A stretch of 64,000 bases of DNA from Actinomyces gerencseriae DSM 6844 (lineage in GTDB: Bacteria > Actinomycetota > Actinomycetes > Actinomycetales > Actinomycetaceae): the NCBI RefSeq assembly GCF_000429265.1, contig NZ_AUBN01000006.1:186001-250000 (forward strand), given 5' to 3'. Each line of letters begins with the position of its first letter. Position 1 is the stretch's first letter. The notes beneath the pieces are model-generated. The model had not been told where the DNA came from, did not search any database, and worked only from the letters and a program-made list of their open reading frames with translations. Shown here piece by piece: positions 52,327 to 60,602 of the stretch. The position numbers and the translations under genes are program-made.

Positions 52327-53307
52327 TCAGCCCTCCTCGCGCAGGGCGTAGGAGAAGGAGTGGGTCCGCCCCACCGCGAGCTCGATCAGGTCGCGCCCGC
52401 TGTTGAAGGCGTCGGGGGGACAGGTCATGGGCTCCACGGCGACGCCCCGTCGCCCCAGGTGCTCCGCGGTGTAGACCTGCACCCACGGCGCCTCGGCGCT
52501 CATCACCACGGTGCGGCCCGCCTCCCCACCGGTCAGCCGCACCGCCCAGGGGCCCTGCGGCAGGCCCGTGTAGGCGTTGTCCGTCGCGATCCGCCTCACC
52601 AGGCGGCCAGCGCGCCAGTCCCAGTCGGTGCCGGTGATGTCGCGCTCGGAGGCGGGCGCCATGCGCTCGTCGACGTCGAGGACGCGCGTGGCCGGCACCT
52701 GCAGAATGCACTCGTCCAGCGGCACGGACCGGGTGAGGTAGGGGTGGAAGGAGACGCCGTAGGGCGCCGGTGCGAGGCGGCCGTCCGCCTCGGGGGCGCC
52801 GACGACGCCGGGCGCCGGCGACACGCCCGCCCCGAGGCCGGTGGCGGTCGCCGTCACGGTCAGTCCGGTGCGCGCGTCCAGGACGAAGCGCACTCCGATC
52901 TCCAGGCTCCAGGGGTAGGCGTACGAGCCCGGCAGTACGAGCTCGAGCTCGACCGAGGAGGCCGCGCGACGGTCATCGGCGCCACCGCCGTCCCCGGTCC
53001 CGCCGCCCTCGGCGGCGACCTGGAAGTCGGCCCAGCCCACCAGGCCGTGCAGGGCGGAGCCGGTCTCGGGCTCGTTGCAGGGCACCAGGTACTCCGCGCC
53101 GCGATAGGCGTAGCGCGCCCCGACGATCCGATTGGGCCACGGCACCAGCGTCTTGCCCTGCCAGGCTCCGGGAAGCGAGGCCTCGGCGTCGAAGGGGATG
53201 ATGAGGTCGCTGCCCGCCCTGCGCAGGTGGACGAGCGTGGCGCCCGAGGTGGCGATGCGAGCCTCGTAGTCCCCGGCGACCAGGTCGATGAGTTCTCCAT
53301 TGATCAT
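52327..53307 (-). CDS. Aldose 1-epimerase family protein
   Basis: This 326-residue beta-sandwich protein belongs to the aldose-1-epimerase/galactose mutarotase superfamily. Hallmarks are TLVPWPNRIVGARYAYRGAE, TGSALHGLVGWADF with the catalytic His, YGVSFHPYLT with the second His, and AVEPMTCPPDAFNSG with the catalytic Glu. The ATG at 53307 has AGGA 9 bases upstream; the longer frame to 53448 is rejected. It would interconvert anomers of glucose or galactose or a related sugar. It is not in an operon with either neighbour. Confidence 0.9.
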   Translation of the reverse strand: MINGELIDLVAGDYEARIATSGATLVHLRRAGSDLIIPFDAEASLPGAWQGKTLVPWPNRIVGARYAYRGAEYLVPCNEPETGSALHGLVGWADFQVAAEGGGTGDGGGADDRRAASSVELELVLPGSYAYPWSLEIGVRFVLDARTGLTVTATATGLGAGVSPAPGVVGAPEADGRLAPAPYGVSFHPYLTRSVPLDECILQVPATRVLDVDERMAPASERDITGTDWDWRAGRLVRRIATDNAYTGLPQGPWAVRLTGGEAGRTVVMSAEAPWVQVYTAEHLGRRGVAVEPMTCPPDAFNSGRDLIELAVGRTHSFSYALREEG

Positions 53308-53467
53308 GATGGTGGGTCCTGTCTCTCGTGAGGCCGGCTCCTCGGTCTTTCCGAACCCGAACGACCGGCACGGCGGCTGATCCTGTCCGCCCCTCTCGGC
53401 TCCGGTGCGAACGCCTGCACCAGCATACTGACCGCGGGCGCCGCTCACACGCGCCGGAGCCGACCCG

Positions 53468-54283
53468 TCACGCCGCGAAGAACCAGGTGCTCACGCGCGC
53501 CCACAGCTCCAGCGAGGTCATCATCGCGAGCACCATCTCCTCGGGCTCCCCGGACTCCTCGGCCCCGGCCGCGCCCATCAAGGCGAGGGCCTCCGGAGGG
53601 GCGCCGGCGACGGATCGGGGGAGCAGCTCGTAGAGGCACTCCGGGACCGAAAGGGTGGTGAGGGCACCGTCGAGCTCCCACCCGTCGGCCCTCAGGGCCT
53701 CGGTGGAGATCAGGCTGAGCGTCCAGGTCCGGTGGGCGAAGCCCTCGGTCAGCGGAGTCGGTCCGCCGAGCTCGCCGGGCTCCGCGCCCTGGTCGAGGCG
53801 GCGGGCGAAGTCCTCCAGCTCGATGGCCAGGGCGTCGAGGTCGCCGCTGTCGAGAAGCCCGTAGACCCGCTCGGGCAAAACGCGCGGCCCCAGGTCGACG
53901 TTGTAGCGCGGGCCGATGTCGAGCAGCTGGGCGAAGGCCGAGGGCACCTCGCAGTCATCGAGCCCGTAGACGTGGAAGCCGTCCTGCTCGTGCTTGACGA
54001 GGGTCGCGCGCCGGGGGCCGATCCAGGCCTCGACACGCCGGCCCGACCCGTCGCCCTCGAAACGGGCGACGTCGAGGTGCCGGGTCGCCCCCGCGGCCCC
54101 GTGCAGTGCGGGAGCGGCCTGCGGCGCGATGCCGTCGTCGTCCAGGATCCCGCTTCTGCGCAGGCGGCGGGCGGCCCTGTCATCGGGGACCCGCCCTCCC
54201 GCGGCCACGGCCCGCACGGCGAGCCACTCGGCATCCCCGAGGATGAGGACGGGGGCGTACCCACCGGTGTCCAGGTGAGCCAT
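53468..54283 (-). CDS. Hypothetical protein, EspG-like in a WXG100-linked cassette
   Basis: This 271-residue soluble protein starts at 54283, directly after the TAG stop of the previous gene (TAGATG), with GGAGGA upstream. It has no signal peptide or membrane helix. The GRRVEAWIGPRRATLVKHEQ region with a hydrophobic core recalls EspG-family chaperones of type VII secretion. That is inferred from pattern and context, and I would not name it EspG without a structure-based comparison. It is the last gene of a five-gene minus-strand cassette that begins with a WXG100-like protein. Confidence 0.75.
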   Translation of the reverse strand: MAHLDTGGYAPVLILGDAEWLAVRAVAAGGRVPDDRAARRLRRSGILDDDGIAPQAAPALHGAAGATRHLDVARFEGDGSGRRVEAWIGPRRATLVKHEQDGFHVYGLDDCEVPSAFAQLLDIGPRYNVDLGPRVLPERVYGLLDSGDLDALAIELEDFARRLDQGAEPGELGGPTPLTEGFAHRTWTLSLISTEALRADGWELDGALTTLSVPECLYELLPRSVAGAPPEALALMGAAGAEESGEPEEMVLAMMTSLELWARVSTWFFAA

Positions 54284-54844
54284 CTAGATCTCCTCCAGGG
54301 TCAAGGCCATGTCCGAGAAGCGCAGGGCCGCGGTGTCGCAGGATCTCGTCGGGCAGGAGAAGGTCGCGGAGAAGCCGCGCCGCGAGGCTCCGCTCACCCA
54401 GGACCACTGCAGGAAGGTCACCGAGACGGTGTCGTTGATGTAGACGCCCGAGCGCAGCAGGCCCGTGCGGTCGTCCATGTCCCACTCGGTGATGTCGATC
54501 AGCTGCGCCCCGGGGATGGAGGACATGATCTGCGCGGTGGAGTCGCGGTGCCAGTCCTCGACGGATGCCCCCGGCGGCAGGTCGGCGACGGTGACCACGC
54601 AGTTCTCCGCGAAGCCGGGCGGGCCGGCGCCGCGCGGCTCGGCGCAGATGAGGTCGATGAAACCCGCCGGACCGCCCGGGCTGCTCGCGCCGCTCAGGCC
54701 GCCCGGACCGCCCGGGGTGGCGAGGGGCCCGCCGGCGCCCGCGACGGCGTCCGAGTCGATGGGGATCCACGTGGCGGGGACCGCCATCGCGATGGCGCGG
54801 CCCGTCAGCCTCTGCGGCAGGTCCGAGGTCGGTCGGGGTGTCAT
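54284..54844 (-). CDS. Hypothetical LpqN/DcrB-like protein without signal peptide
   Basis: This 186-residue protein has the pattern of a small alpha/beta domain: IAMAVPATWIPID, AENCVVTVADLPPGASVEDW, IPGAQLIDITEWDMDDRTGL, and two cysteines near the end (SCPTRSCD). It resembles LpqN/DcrB-type domains and the secreted lipoproteins at 26084-30111, but it has no signal peptide, so it would stay in the cytoplasm unless exported by another route. AGGAG lies 7 bases before the ATG, which overlaps the stop of the upstream membrane-protein gene (ATGA). Confidence 0.75.
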   Translation of the reverse strand: MTPRPTSDLPQRLTGRAIAMAVPATWIPIDSDAVAGAGGPLATPGGPGGLSGASSPGGPAGFIDLICAEPRGAGPPGFAENCVVTVADLPPGASVEDWHRDSTAQIMSSIPGAQLIDITEWDMDDRTGLLRSGVYINDTVSVTFLQWSWVSGASRRGFSATFSCPTRSCDTAALRFSDMALTLEEI

Positions 54845-55296
54845 GCGTCATCTCCTGAGTGGTCGGGCGAGTGGGGTGACGAGGCGCCGGGCAACGGGTG
54901 CGATGGGGCCGCGCGGGCGCGGCTCCGACGTCGCTCCGCCTCCGCGATCCGCGCCAGCCGCCCCTCCCGACGACGGGCCAGGTGCCACTCGGGATACATC
55001 CACGCCGGCAGAGGGATCGGGGTGAAGCTCACCACCACAACCAGCATGCAGACAACACTCAGGATGCCGCACACGAAGACGGGAGTCGAGTCGGATCCCT
55101 CCGCCGCCATTGTCGCGGAGCCGAAGACGAACATGAGCCCCGTGGAGGGAATCGTGAGGGCGAGATTGTTCTTATGACCGATCTCGGCACTCGTCTCACG
55201 CGCGAACTCGCCGTACCCGGTATCCGTGAACATGGCCAGCGCCCAGTACATGATGATCACGAGACCGAAGACGAGAACGCCGAATGCGCCCCACAC
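54841..55296 (-). CDS. Hypothetical small membrane protein
   Basis: This 151-residue protein starts with GTG at 55296 after GGAGG. It has three predicted helices (AFGVLVFGLVIIMYWALAMF, STGLMFVFGSATMAA, and VFVCGILSVVCMLVVVVSF) and a basic cytoplasmic tail of about 50 residues. No family is recognised. It overlaps the LpqN-like gene by four bases and lies 63 bases after the large Gly-zipper gene. It may act as a membrane partner or immunity protein of that gene product; this is an inference from position only. Confidence 0.75.
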   Translation of the reverse strand: MWGAFGVLVFGLVIIMYWALAMFTDTGYGEFARETSAEIGHKNNLALTIPSTGLMFVFGSATMAAEGSDSTPVFVCGILSVVCMLVVVVSFTPIPLPAWMYPEWHLARRREGRLARIAEAERRRSRARAAPSHPLPGASSPHSPDHSGDDA

Positions 55297-55359
55297 GACA
55301 TGACCTCCGTCCGCTTCTCTCCATTTCTCTCCATTCCATTCTCCCGCGGGAGTCGGACC

Positions 55360-56484
55360 CTAGCCGAAGAGCTTATGCCAGCCCTTGTTGATGGCATTGC
55401 CCACTGACTCTCCGAGTTTCGAACCGGCCATGCCGCCGATCGCCCCGCCGATAATCCCTCCGGCGGCAATGCCAATAGGGCCACCAGCGGCGCCAAGCAT
55501 CATACCAACCTGGGCTCCCGCCCATCCTCCCGCGTATCCGCCGACCCCCTGGGTGACGGCCTGGGTCCCAGCACGGGCGATCTTCTCCTTCTCGCCCATA
55601 CTGGGATTGGCCGAGTCCTTCTGATACTGCTCCCAACCGGCGAGTGCCCCGGAAAGACCCGCCGAGGCGTACCCCAGCCCCTTGAGCACCGGCGCGGCCT
55701 TGGTCACACCCTGCTGCACCTTCCAGGCGGTCGTGCCACGGGTGTAGGGCTTGTTCACCCAGTTCGAGGTCTTCGTCTTGGCCCACAGCGTGCGCAGGGT
55801 CCCCATCTTGTCGCGGTCGGCCACTCTCATGAAGGCCCCCGCATTGGGATGTCCCTTCGGATAGCGCGGTTGGAACCTGGAGATCGCCCTGATCGATCCC
55901 CAATGGGCTCCAGTCGCCACGCGGCTCACCCACCCCGCCATCTTGGAGGCGTCGCCCACCCCTCCGGTCGGCAGGTACTTGTCCCTGAACCACTCACCGG
56001 CGCTCTTGATGGAGTCGCAGGCGGAGATGAGGGTGTCGTGCGCGGACGACTCGTCCTGGCGGATCAGGTAGAGGGTCTCCTTGAGCTCGTCGAACTTCGC
56101 CTTCTTCGTCTCGTACTTCTCATCGGAGGGGTCGTCGGGGGAGTGGATGGTCGACCCCGACACGACCAGCTCCGCGGCCGCGGCGTCGGCGACGACCTGA
56201 GCCAGCCGGGTCTTGACCGAGTTCATCGAGTTGCCGAATGCGGTGAGCGCCGTCGCCAGCGACGTCGTGTTCGTCGACAGCGTGTCCAGGGTGCTCCGCT
56301 GCGAGGAGAGTGAGGAGAGCGCGGCGTTCGTCGTCTCGCTCGTGCAGTCCGAGGCCACCTGGTTGCGGGCCGAGGAGATGTCCTCGCCCGCGGTGCTGAC
56401 GGTCGTCGAGATCGTCGTCAGGCTCTGCGCCGCGTTCCAGGCGCCCGACGGCTCGGTGATGACCTTGGCATCAAGGGTGCCCAT
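55360..56484 (-). CDS. WXG100/LXG-like protein with glycine-zipper C-terminus
   Basis: This 374-residue protein has a helical N-terminus of about 140 residues, rich in Ser, Thr and Ala (SLTTISTTVSTAGEDI, NSMNSVKTRLAQVVADAAAA), like LXG/WXG100-type export domains. A central Trp-rich region follows (WVSRVATGAHWGSIRAISRF). The C-terminal 70 residues are a glycine zipper (GGPIGIAAGGIIGGAIGGMA, then GSKLGESVG) that could insert into membranes. GGGAGG precedes the ATG. It overlaps the WXG100-like gene by 14 bases. I suspect a secreted, membrane-active effector. There is no nearby EccC/EssC ATPase gene, so export would need a system elsewhere. Confidence 0.8.
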   Translation of the reverse strand: MGTLDAKVITEPSGAWNAAQSLTTISTTVSTAGEDISSARNQVASDCTSETTNAALSSLSSQRSTLDTLSTNTTSLATALTAFGNSMNSVKTRLAQVVADAAAAELVVSGSTIHSPDDPSDEKYETKKAKFDELKETLYLIRQDESSAHDTLISACDSIKSAGEWFRDKYLPTGGVGDASKMAGWVSRVATGAHWGSIRAISRFQPRYPKGHPNAGAFMRVADRDKMGTLRTLWAKTKTSNWVNKPYTRGTTAWKVQQGVTKAAPVLKGLGYASAGLSGALAGWEQYQKDSANPSMGEKEKIARAGTQAVTQGVGGYAGGWAGAQVGMMLGAAGGPIGIAAGGIIGGAIGGMAGSKLGESVGNAINKGWHKLFG

Positions 56485-56755
56485 GAGAGCCTCCCGGGGT
56501 CGAGGAGGCCACCGACGCGTCGGTGTTGCGGAAGGAGGTGGCGGCCCTCCTCAGGGAGCTCGCCGTCGATCGGGCGCTGGACGCCGCGCCGGACGCCTTG
56601 GAGGAGAGGCGGCTGATGGCGGTGGACACCGAGGAGGTCGAACGCCCGACGTCGGGGGCGGCGGGGTAGGACACGGACTCCAGGTCCGCCGCCGCCTCAT
56701 CGACTTTTCCGGCCTGGGCATCAAGGGTGTCTGGGTTCACATGCAGAGTGGTCAC
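56471..56755 (-). CDS. WXG100-like small helical protein
   Basis: This 94-residue protein starts at a GTG at 56755, which has AAGGAG 8 bases upstream; longer frames run into the divergent GH2 gene. It begins MTTLHVNPDTLDAQAGKVDE and continues AAADLESVSYPAAP, followed by a Ser/Ala-rich helix and RRAATSFRNTDASVAS. Size and helix-turn-helix layout fit the ESAT-6/WXG100 superfamily, though the Trp-x-Gly motif is replaced by SYPAAPD. It overlaps the larger LXG-like gene by 14 bases, so the two may form a co-secreted pair. Confidence 0.78.
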   Translation of the reverse strand: MTTLHVNPDTLDAQAGKVDEAAADLESVSYPAAPDVGRSTSSVSTAISRLSSKASGAASSARSTASSLRRAATSFRNTDASVASSTPGGSHGHP

Positions 56756-56878
56756 GCGAGCGTCTCCTTCGACGGGACTCAACGGGCCCGCCCCATCATT
56801 CCCCCCGCGAAACGGGCCGTCAACAGAAGCCGGTGTTGTGGCACACTCGACTCGCGCCGGCCGCGAAAGGGGACATGG

Positions 56879-58888
56879 ATGAGTGCCGACATCGACGAAC
56901 CTGCTGAACCCACTGAGGCTCCTGAGGCCTCCGGGACCTCCGGGGGCGCCACGACGGGGCACCGGTCGCACGCGGACCCGTCCGGGGGCCACCCCCTCCC
57001 CCAGCTGCGCCGCTCCCACTGGTGCACTCTGGACGGGTCCTGGGACTTCGCCTACGACGACGCCGAGACGGGACTGGATCGGGACTGGCCCTCCCGCGGC
57101 GTCGGCGAGCGCACCATCACCGTTCCCCTCCCGCCCGAGAGCGGTCTCTCCGGCATCGGGGATACCGGCTACCACCCGGTCGTGTGGTACTCGCGCGCGA
57201 TCACCGCCGACGACCTGGCCCGCGCTGGTCGACCGACCCAGGGAGAGAGGGTCCTGCTGCACTTCGGCGCGGTCGACTACCGGGCGAGCGTGTGGATCGA
57301 CGGCCGGCTCGTGGGCGAGCACGAGGGCGGGCACGTCCCCTTCGCGCTCGACATCACGCGGGCGCTGCCGGGCGACGGCGAGGACGCCCTTCTCGTCGTG
57401 CGGGCCGAGGACCGGCCGCTGGACGCCGGTCAGCCGCGCGGCAAGCAGGACTGGCAATCCGAGCCGCACGACATCTGGTACTCGCGCACGACCGGCATCT
57501 GGCAGAGCGTCTGGCTGGAGGCGGTGCCGCGCACGGCGATCGCCGAGCTCGCGTGGACGCCGAGCCGGGCCTGCGACGCCGTCGAGCTCGAGGTGACCGC
57601 GACGCGCCCCGTCCCCGAGGGGTCGCGGATCACCGCCCGTCTGACCTTCGAGGGGCGCCCCCTGGCCGAGGTGACGGCGAGGCTGCCCGAGACGACGACG
57701 ACGAGGCTGACCGTCGACCTGCGCCAGCAGCTGCACGGCCAGCACTACGAGAGGCTCCTATGGTCCCCCGAGCACCCGCGGCTCATCAATGCCGAGGTCA
57801 TGCTCTCCCCCGCCAAGGCCCCGCTCGCCGGCGGAACGGCCGCGACCGGCGCGGGCGGAACGGTGCCCGACGTCGTGGCCTCGTACCTGGGCCTGCGCAC
57901 GGTGGGCGCGGACCACCGCCGCTTCCTGCTCAACGACCGCCCCTACTACGTGCGCGGCGTCCTGGAGCAGGGGTTCTGGCCGGACTCGCACCTGGCGGCG
58001 CCCGACGACGACGCCCGCCGTGATGAGGTGGCCCTGATCAAGGAGCTCGGCTTCAACGCGGCGCGCGTCCACCAGAAGGTCGAGGACCCGCGCTTCCTGT
58101 ACTGGGCGGACCGCCTCGGCCTGCTCGTGTGGGGCGAGATGCCCGCGCCCTACGAGTTCACGACGCAGGCGATCACCCGGCTGGTGACGGAGTGGGGCGC
58201 GGCGGTGCGCCGCGACCGCTCGCACCCGAGCATCGTCACCTGGGTGCCGATCAACGAGAGCTGGGGCGTGCAGCACCTCGCCGAGCGCCCCGAGCAGCGG
58301 GCCCTCAGCCGGGCGCTCGCCGACCTGACCCGCGCGATCGATCCCTCCCGCCCGGTCATCTCCAACGACGGCTGGGAGCACACGTACTCGGACATGATCT
58401 CGATCCACGACTACGACGCCGACGACCTCGCGGTGACGCTGCGCTACGCCGAGGCGGACGGGATCGACGCGCTGCTGGCCGGCCTTGGCCCCGCCGGGCG
58501 GCGCATGACGGTGCAAGGGGCGGTTGATCACGACCTGCCGGTCATGGTCACGGAGTTCGGCGGCATCCGCTACGTTCCGGACGGCGCGAGCGGCTCGAAG
58601 GCCGCGAGCCGCGCGAGCGGCTCGAAGGCCGCGAGCCGCGCGAGCGGCTCGGACGAGGCGGAGGGTTCCACCTGGGGCTACACCACCGCCGACGGGCCCG
58701 CGGACTTCGAGGCGCGGCTGCGCCGGGCCTTCGGAGCGATCCAGGCGAGCCCCCACCTGGCCGGCTTCTGCTACACGCAGTTGACGGACACCATGCAGGA
58801 GGCCAACGGCCTGACCGACGCGCACCGCCGCCCCAAGATCGACGCCGAGGTGATCCGCGAGATCGTGAGGGCGCCGGTCACCTCCTGA
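56879..58888 (+). CDS. Glycoside hydrolase family 2 (beta-galactosidase/glucuronidase type)
   Basis: This 669-residue enzyme has the GH2 order: sugar-binding jelly roll (residues 45-220), immunoglobulin-like domain, and TIM barrel. The acid/base is Glu460 in VPINESWG and the nucleophile is Glu559 in VTEFGGIRY. An AAGGGGA site precedes the ATG at 56879. No signal peptide is visible, so it probably acts on imported oligosaccharides. Just after the nucleophile a 27-base tandem repeat (58586-58651) inserts an Ala/Ser/Lys/Arg loop. Substrate choice among beta-galactosides, mannosides and glucuronides cannot be read by eye. Confidence 0.92.
   Translation: MSADIDEPAEPTEAPEASGTSGGATTGHRSHADPSGGHPLPQLRRSHWCTLDGSWDFAYDDAETGLDRDWPSRGVGERTITVPLPPESGLSGIGDTGYHPVVWYSRAITADDLARAGRPTQGERVLLHFGAVDYRASVWIDGRLVGEHEGGHVPFALDITRALPGDGEDALLVVRAEDRPLDAGQPRGKQDWQSEPHDIWYSRTTGIWQSVWLEAVPRTAIAELAWTPSRACDAVELEVTATRPVPEGSRITARLTFEGRPLAEVTARLPETTTTRLTVDLRQQLHGQHYERLLWSPEHPRLINAEVMLSPAKAPLAGGTAATGAGGTVPDVVASYLGLRTVGADHRRFLLNDRPYYVRGVLEQGFWPDSHLAAPDDDARRDEVALIKELGFNAARVHQKVEDPRFLYWADRLGLLVWGEMPAPYEFTTQAITRLVTEWGAAVRRDRSHPSIVTWVPINESWGVQHLAERPEQRALSRALADLTRAIDPSRPVISNDGWEHTYSDMISIHDYDADDLAVTLRYAEADGIDALLAGLGPAGRRMTVQGAVDHDLPVMVTEFGGIRYVPDGASGSKAASRASGSKAASRASGSDEAEGSTWGYTTADGPADFEARLRRAFGAIQASPHLAGFCYTQLTDTMQEANGLTDAHRRPKIDAEVIREIVRAPVTS
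58586..58651. repeat. 27-base tandem repeat inside the GH2 gene
   Basis: Identical units lie at 58586-58612 and 58613-58639, with a partial third copy at 58640-58651. The unit encodes a nine-residue Ala/Ser/Gly/Lys/Arg block in the loop after the catalytic nucleophile. The period is a multiple of three, so copy changes preserve the frame. Confidence 0.85.
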
Positions 58889-58930
58889 GAACGCGGGTGC
58901 CCGGCGGGCGCGTCGACGGGCCTTACTCGG

Positions 58931-60454
58931 TCACCACTCGGTGAACGCCGAGCCGAGATCGCGCCACGTCGTGTAGAAGCCGCCGATGGCATTGCCCACC
59001 AGTCCCAGCGCCGCCGCCACGAGCACCGCGGTCGCCAGGACCGCGACGGCCCTGGCCGCGTACAGTCCGACGCGGGCGGCCCGCCCGGGCCCGGCGGCGT
59101 CCTCGGACGCGGGCGCCGGCACCAGCCGCGGCCCCCACCGGAGCAGCGCCGCCACGCCCACCAGCGCGATGATCCCCGCCACGATCCGCGCGGGCAGGCC
59201 CGCGGGAGACGTGGGCCTGATGGCGCTGGAGGCGTCGCCCCTCTCCGAGGCCGGCGTGTCGACGATGCTCGCCACACCGTCGTCGGCGTGCGGACTCGCC
59301 GGCGCGTCCAGCCCCACGGCGGACCACAGCCGGGGATCCTGCCCCCACCACTGCAGCAGCGTGCGGAAGCGCTCGTCCCACAGCGGCCAGGCATGGCCGC
59401 CGGCCTCCGGCGTGTCCGCCGTGACGGAATCAGGATCATGGACGGCGTCGGCCATCCGCCAGGCGGTCTGCGCCGAGCCGAGGGGGTCGTCCTGGGCGCC
59501 CATGACGTAGAAGCGGGTGTCGCCGGGACTGCTCTCGGCGAGCATCGTGGACAGGGTGTACTTGTCGGCGATCCGGCGGCCCGAGGTGGCCAGGCCTCCT
59601 TCGATGGGTTCATTGAAGGCCGATATCACCCCGGCGGAGCCGAACTGATCGGGGTTCTCGATGGCGGTCCATGCGGCGCAGTAGGCGCCCGAGGAGATCC
59701 CCATGATCATCCATGCCTGCCGGTCGGTGGAGACATTGGGGAAGGAGGCCCGCACCATGCGCGGGATCTCCTCGGCCGCCCAGGTGCCGACCATGGGCCG
59801 GCCCTGCAGGTCGGCGCAGTCGTGCGGGTCGTCGTCCACGTCCAGGGAGGGGATGACGACGATGGACGGCGGGATGCGCCCGGCGTCGATGGCCTCCTGA
59901 AGCGACTGGGCCGACTGCAGGCCGTCGATCATGGAGTCGGGGGTGCCGGTGTACCCGTGGAGCTCCTCGATGACGCCGTAGGTGCGTCCGTCATCCGGCC
60001 GGTATCCCGCGGGCAGGACGACCTTGACCTGCAGATCGATCCCGCTGACCGGGCCGGTCCAGGTCGTCGCCCGCGAGCCGTCGCCCGCGTCCGTGAAGCT
60101 CGCCCTCCAGGCGTCGGCGGGGACGGCGTCGAGCTGCTCCGCGGTCGCCAGGGGAAGGACGGCGCCCGTACCGGCAGACTGGGACGAGAGCGAGCCGATG
60201 AGATCGCCGACGGTCGCGAGGTAGTGCCCCGCGCGATTGACGATCAGCCCGCCGACCGCCAGAACCATGACGGCGGGCACCACGACGGCGAGGACCGCGG
60301 CGCCCCAGCGCGGCACGCGGCCCGCCCGCGGCTGGTCCCTCCGCCCGGCGCGCCCCAGCAGCACGGCCCCCAGGAGCACCGCGCACACGAGAAGGGCCAC
60401 CATCACCGCCAGGAGGTAGCCCGATTCCAGGGAGACACCCTTGATCGCTGTCAT
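58931..60454 (-). CDS. Membrane-anchored esterase (alpha/beta hydrolase, esterase D-like)
   Basis: This 507-residue protein has two N-terminal helices (SGYLLAVMVALLVCAVLLGA and VPRWGAAVLAVVVPAVMVLA), an extracytoplasmic alpha/beta hydrolase domain and two further helices near the C-terminus. The nucleophile is the Ser of MGISSGAYCA (GxSxG), with Asp in MGAQDDP and His in GGHAW. The fold resembles esterase D/mycolyltransferase-type enzymes anchored in actinobacterial membranes. The ATG at 60454 has no Shine-Dalgarno. A CAGACT hexamer 7 bases upstream suggests a leaderless message. It is divergent from rmuC. Confidence 0.85.
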   Translation of the reverse strand: MTAIKGVSLESGYLLAVMVALLVCAVLLGAVLLGRAGRRDQPRAGRVPRWGAAVLAVVVPAVMVLAVGGLIVNRAGHYLATVGDLIGSLSSQSAGTGAVLPLATAEQLDAVPADAWRASFTDAGDGSRATTWTGPVSGIDLQVKVVLPAGYRPDDGRTYGVIEELHGYTGTPDSMIDGLQSAQSLQEAIDAGRIPPSIVVIPSLDVDDDPHDCADLQGRPMVGTWAAEEIPRMVRASFPNVSTDRQAWMIMGISSGAYCAAWTAIENPDQFGSAGVISAFNEPIEGGLATSGRRIADKYTLSTMLAESSPGDTRFYVMGAQDDPLGSAQTAWRMADAVHDPDSVTADTPEAGGHAWPLWDERFRTLLQWWGQDPRLWSAVGLDAPASPHADDGVASIVDTPASERGDASSAIRPTSPAGLPARIVAGIIALVGVAALLRWGPRLVPAPASEDAAGPGRAARVGLYAARAVAVLATAVLVAAALGLVGNAIGGFYTTWRDLGSAFTEW

Positions 60455-60602
60455 GGCGCCAAGTCTGCCAGCCTCGCCGGCACCCGCCGCTGTGCGGACG
60501 GTCATGTCTCGCCGGACGCGCCCTGTCGGGCACGTCCCATCGGCGTCGGGATCGGCGCGAGTGGACCCGATTCGTGTCGCACCCCCGTGAGATCGTGGCG
60601 CC

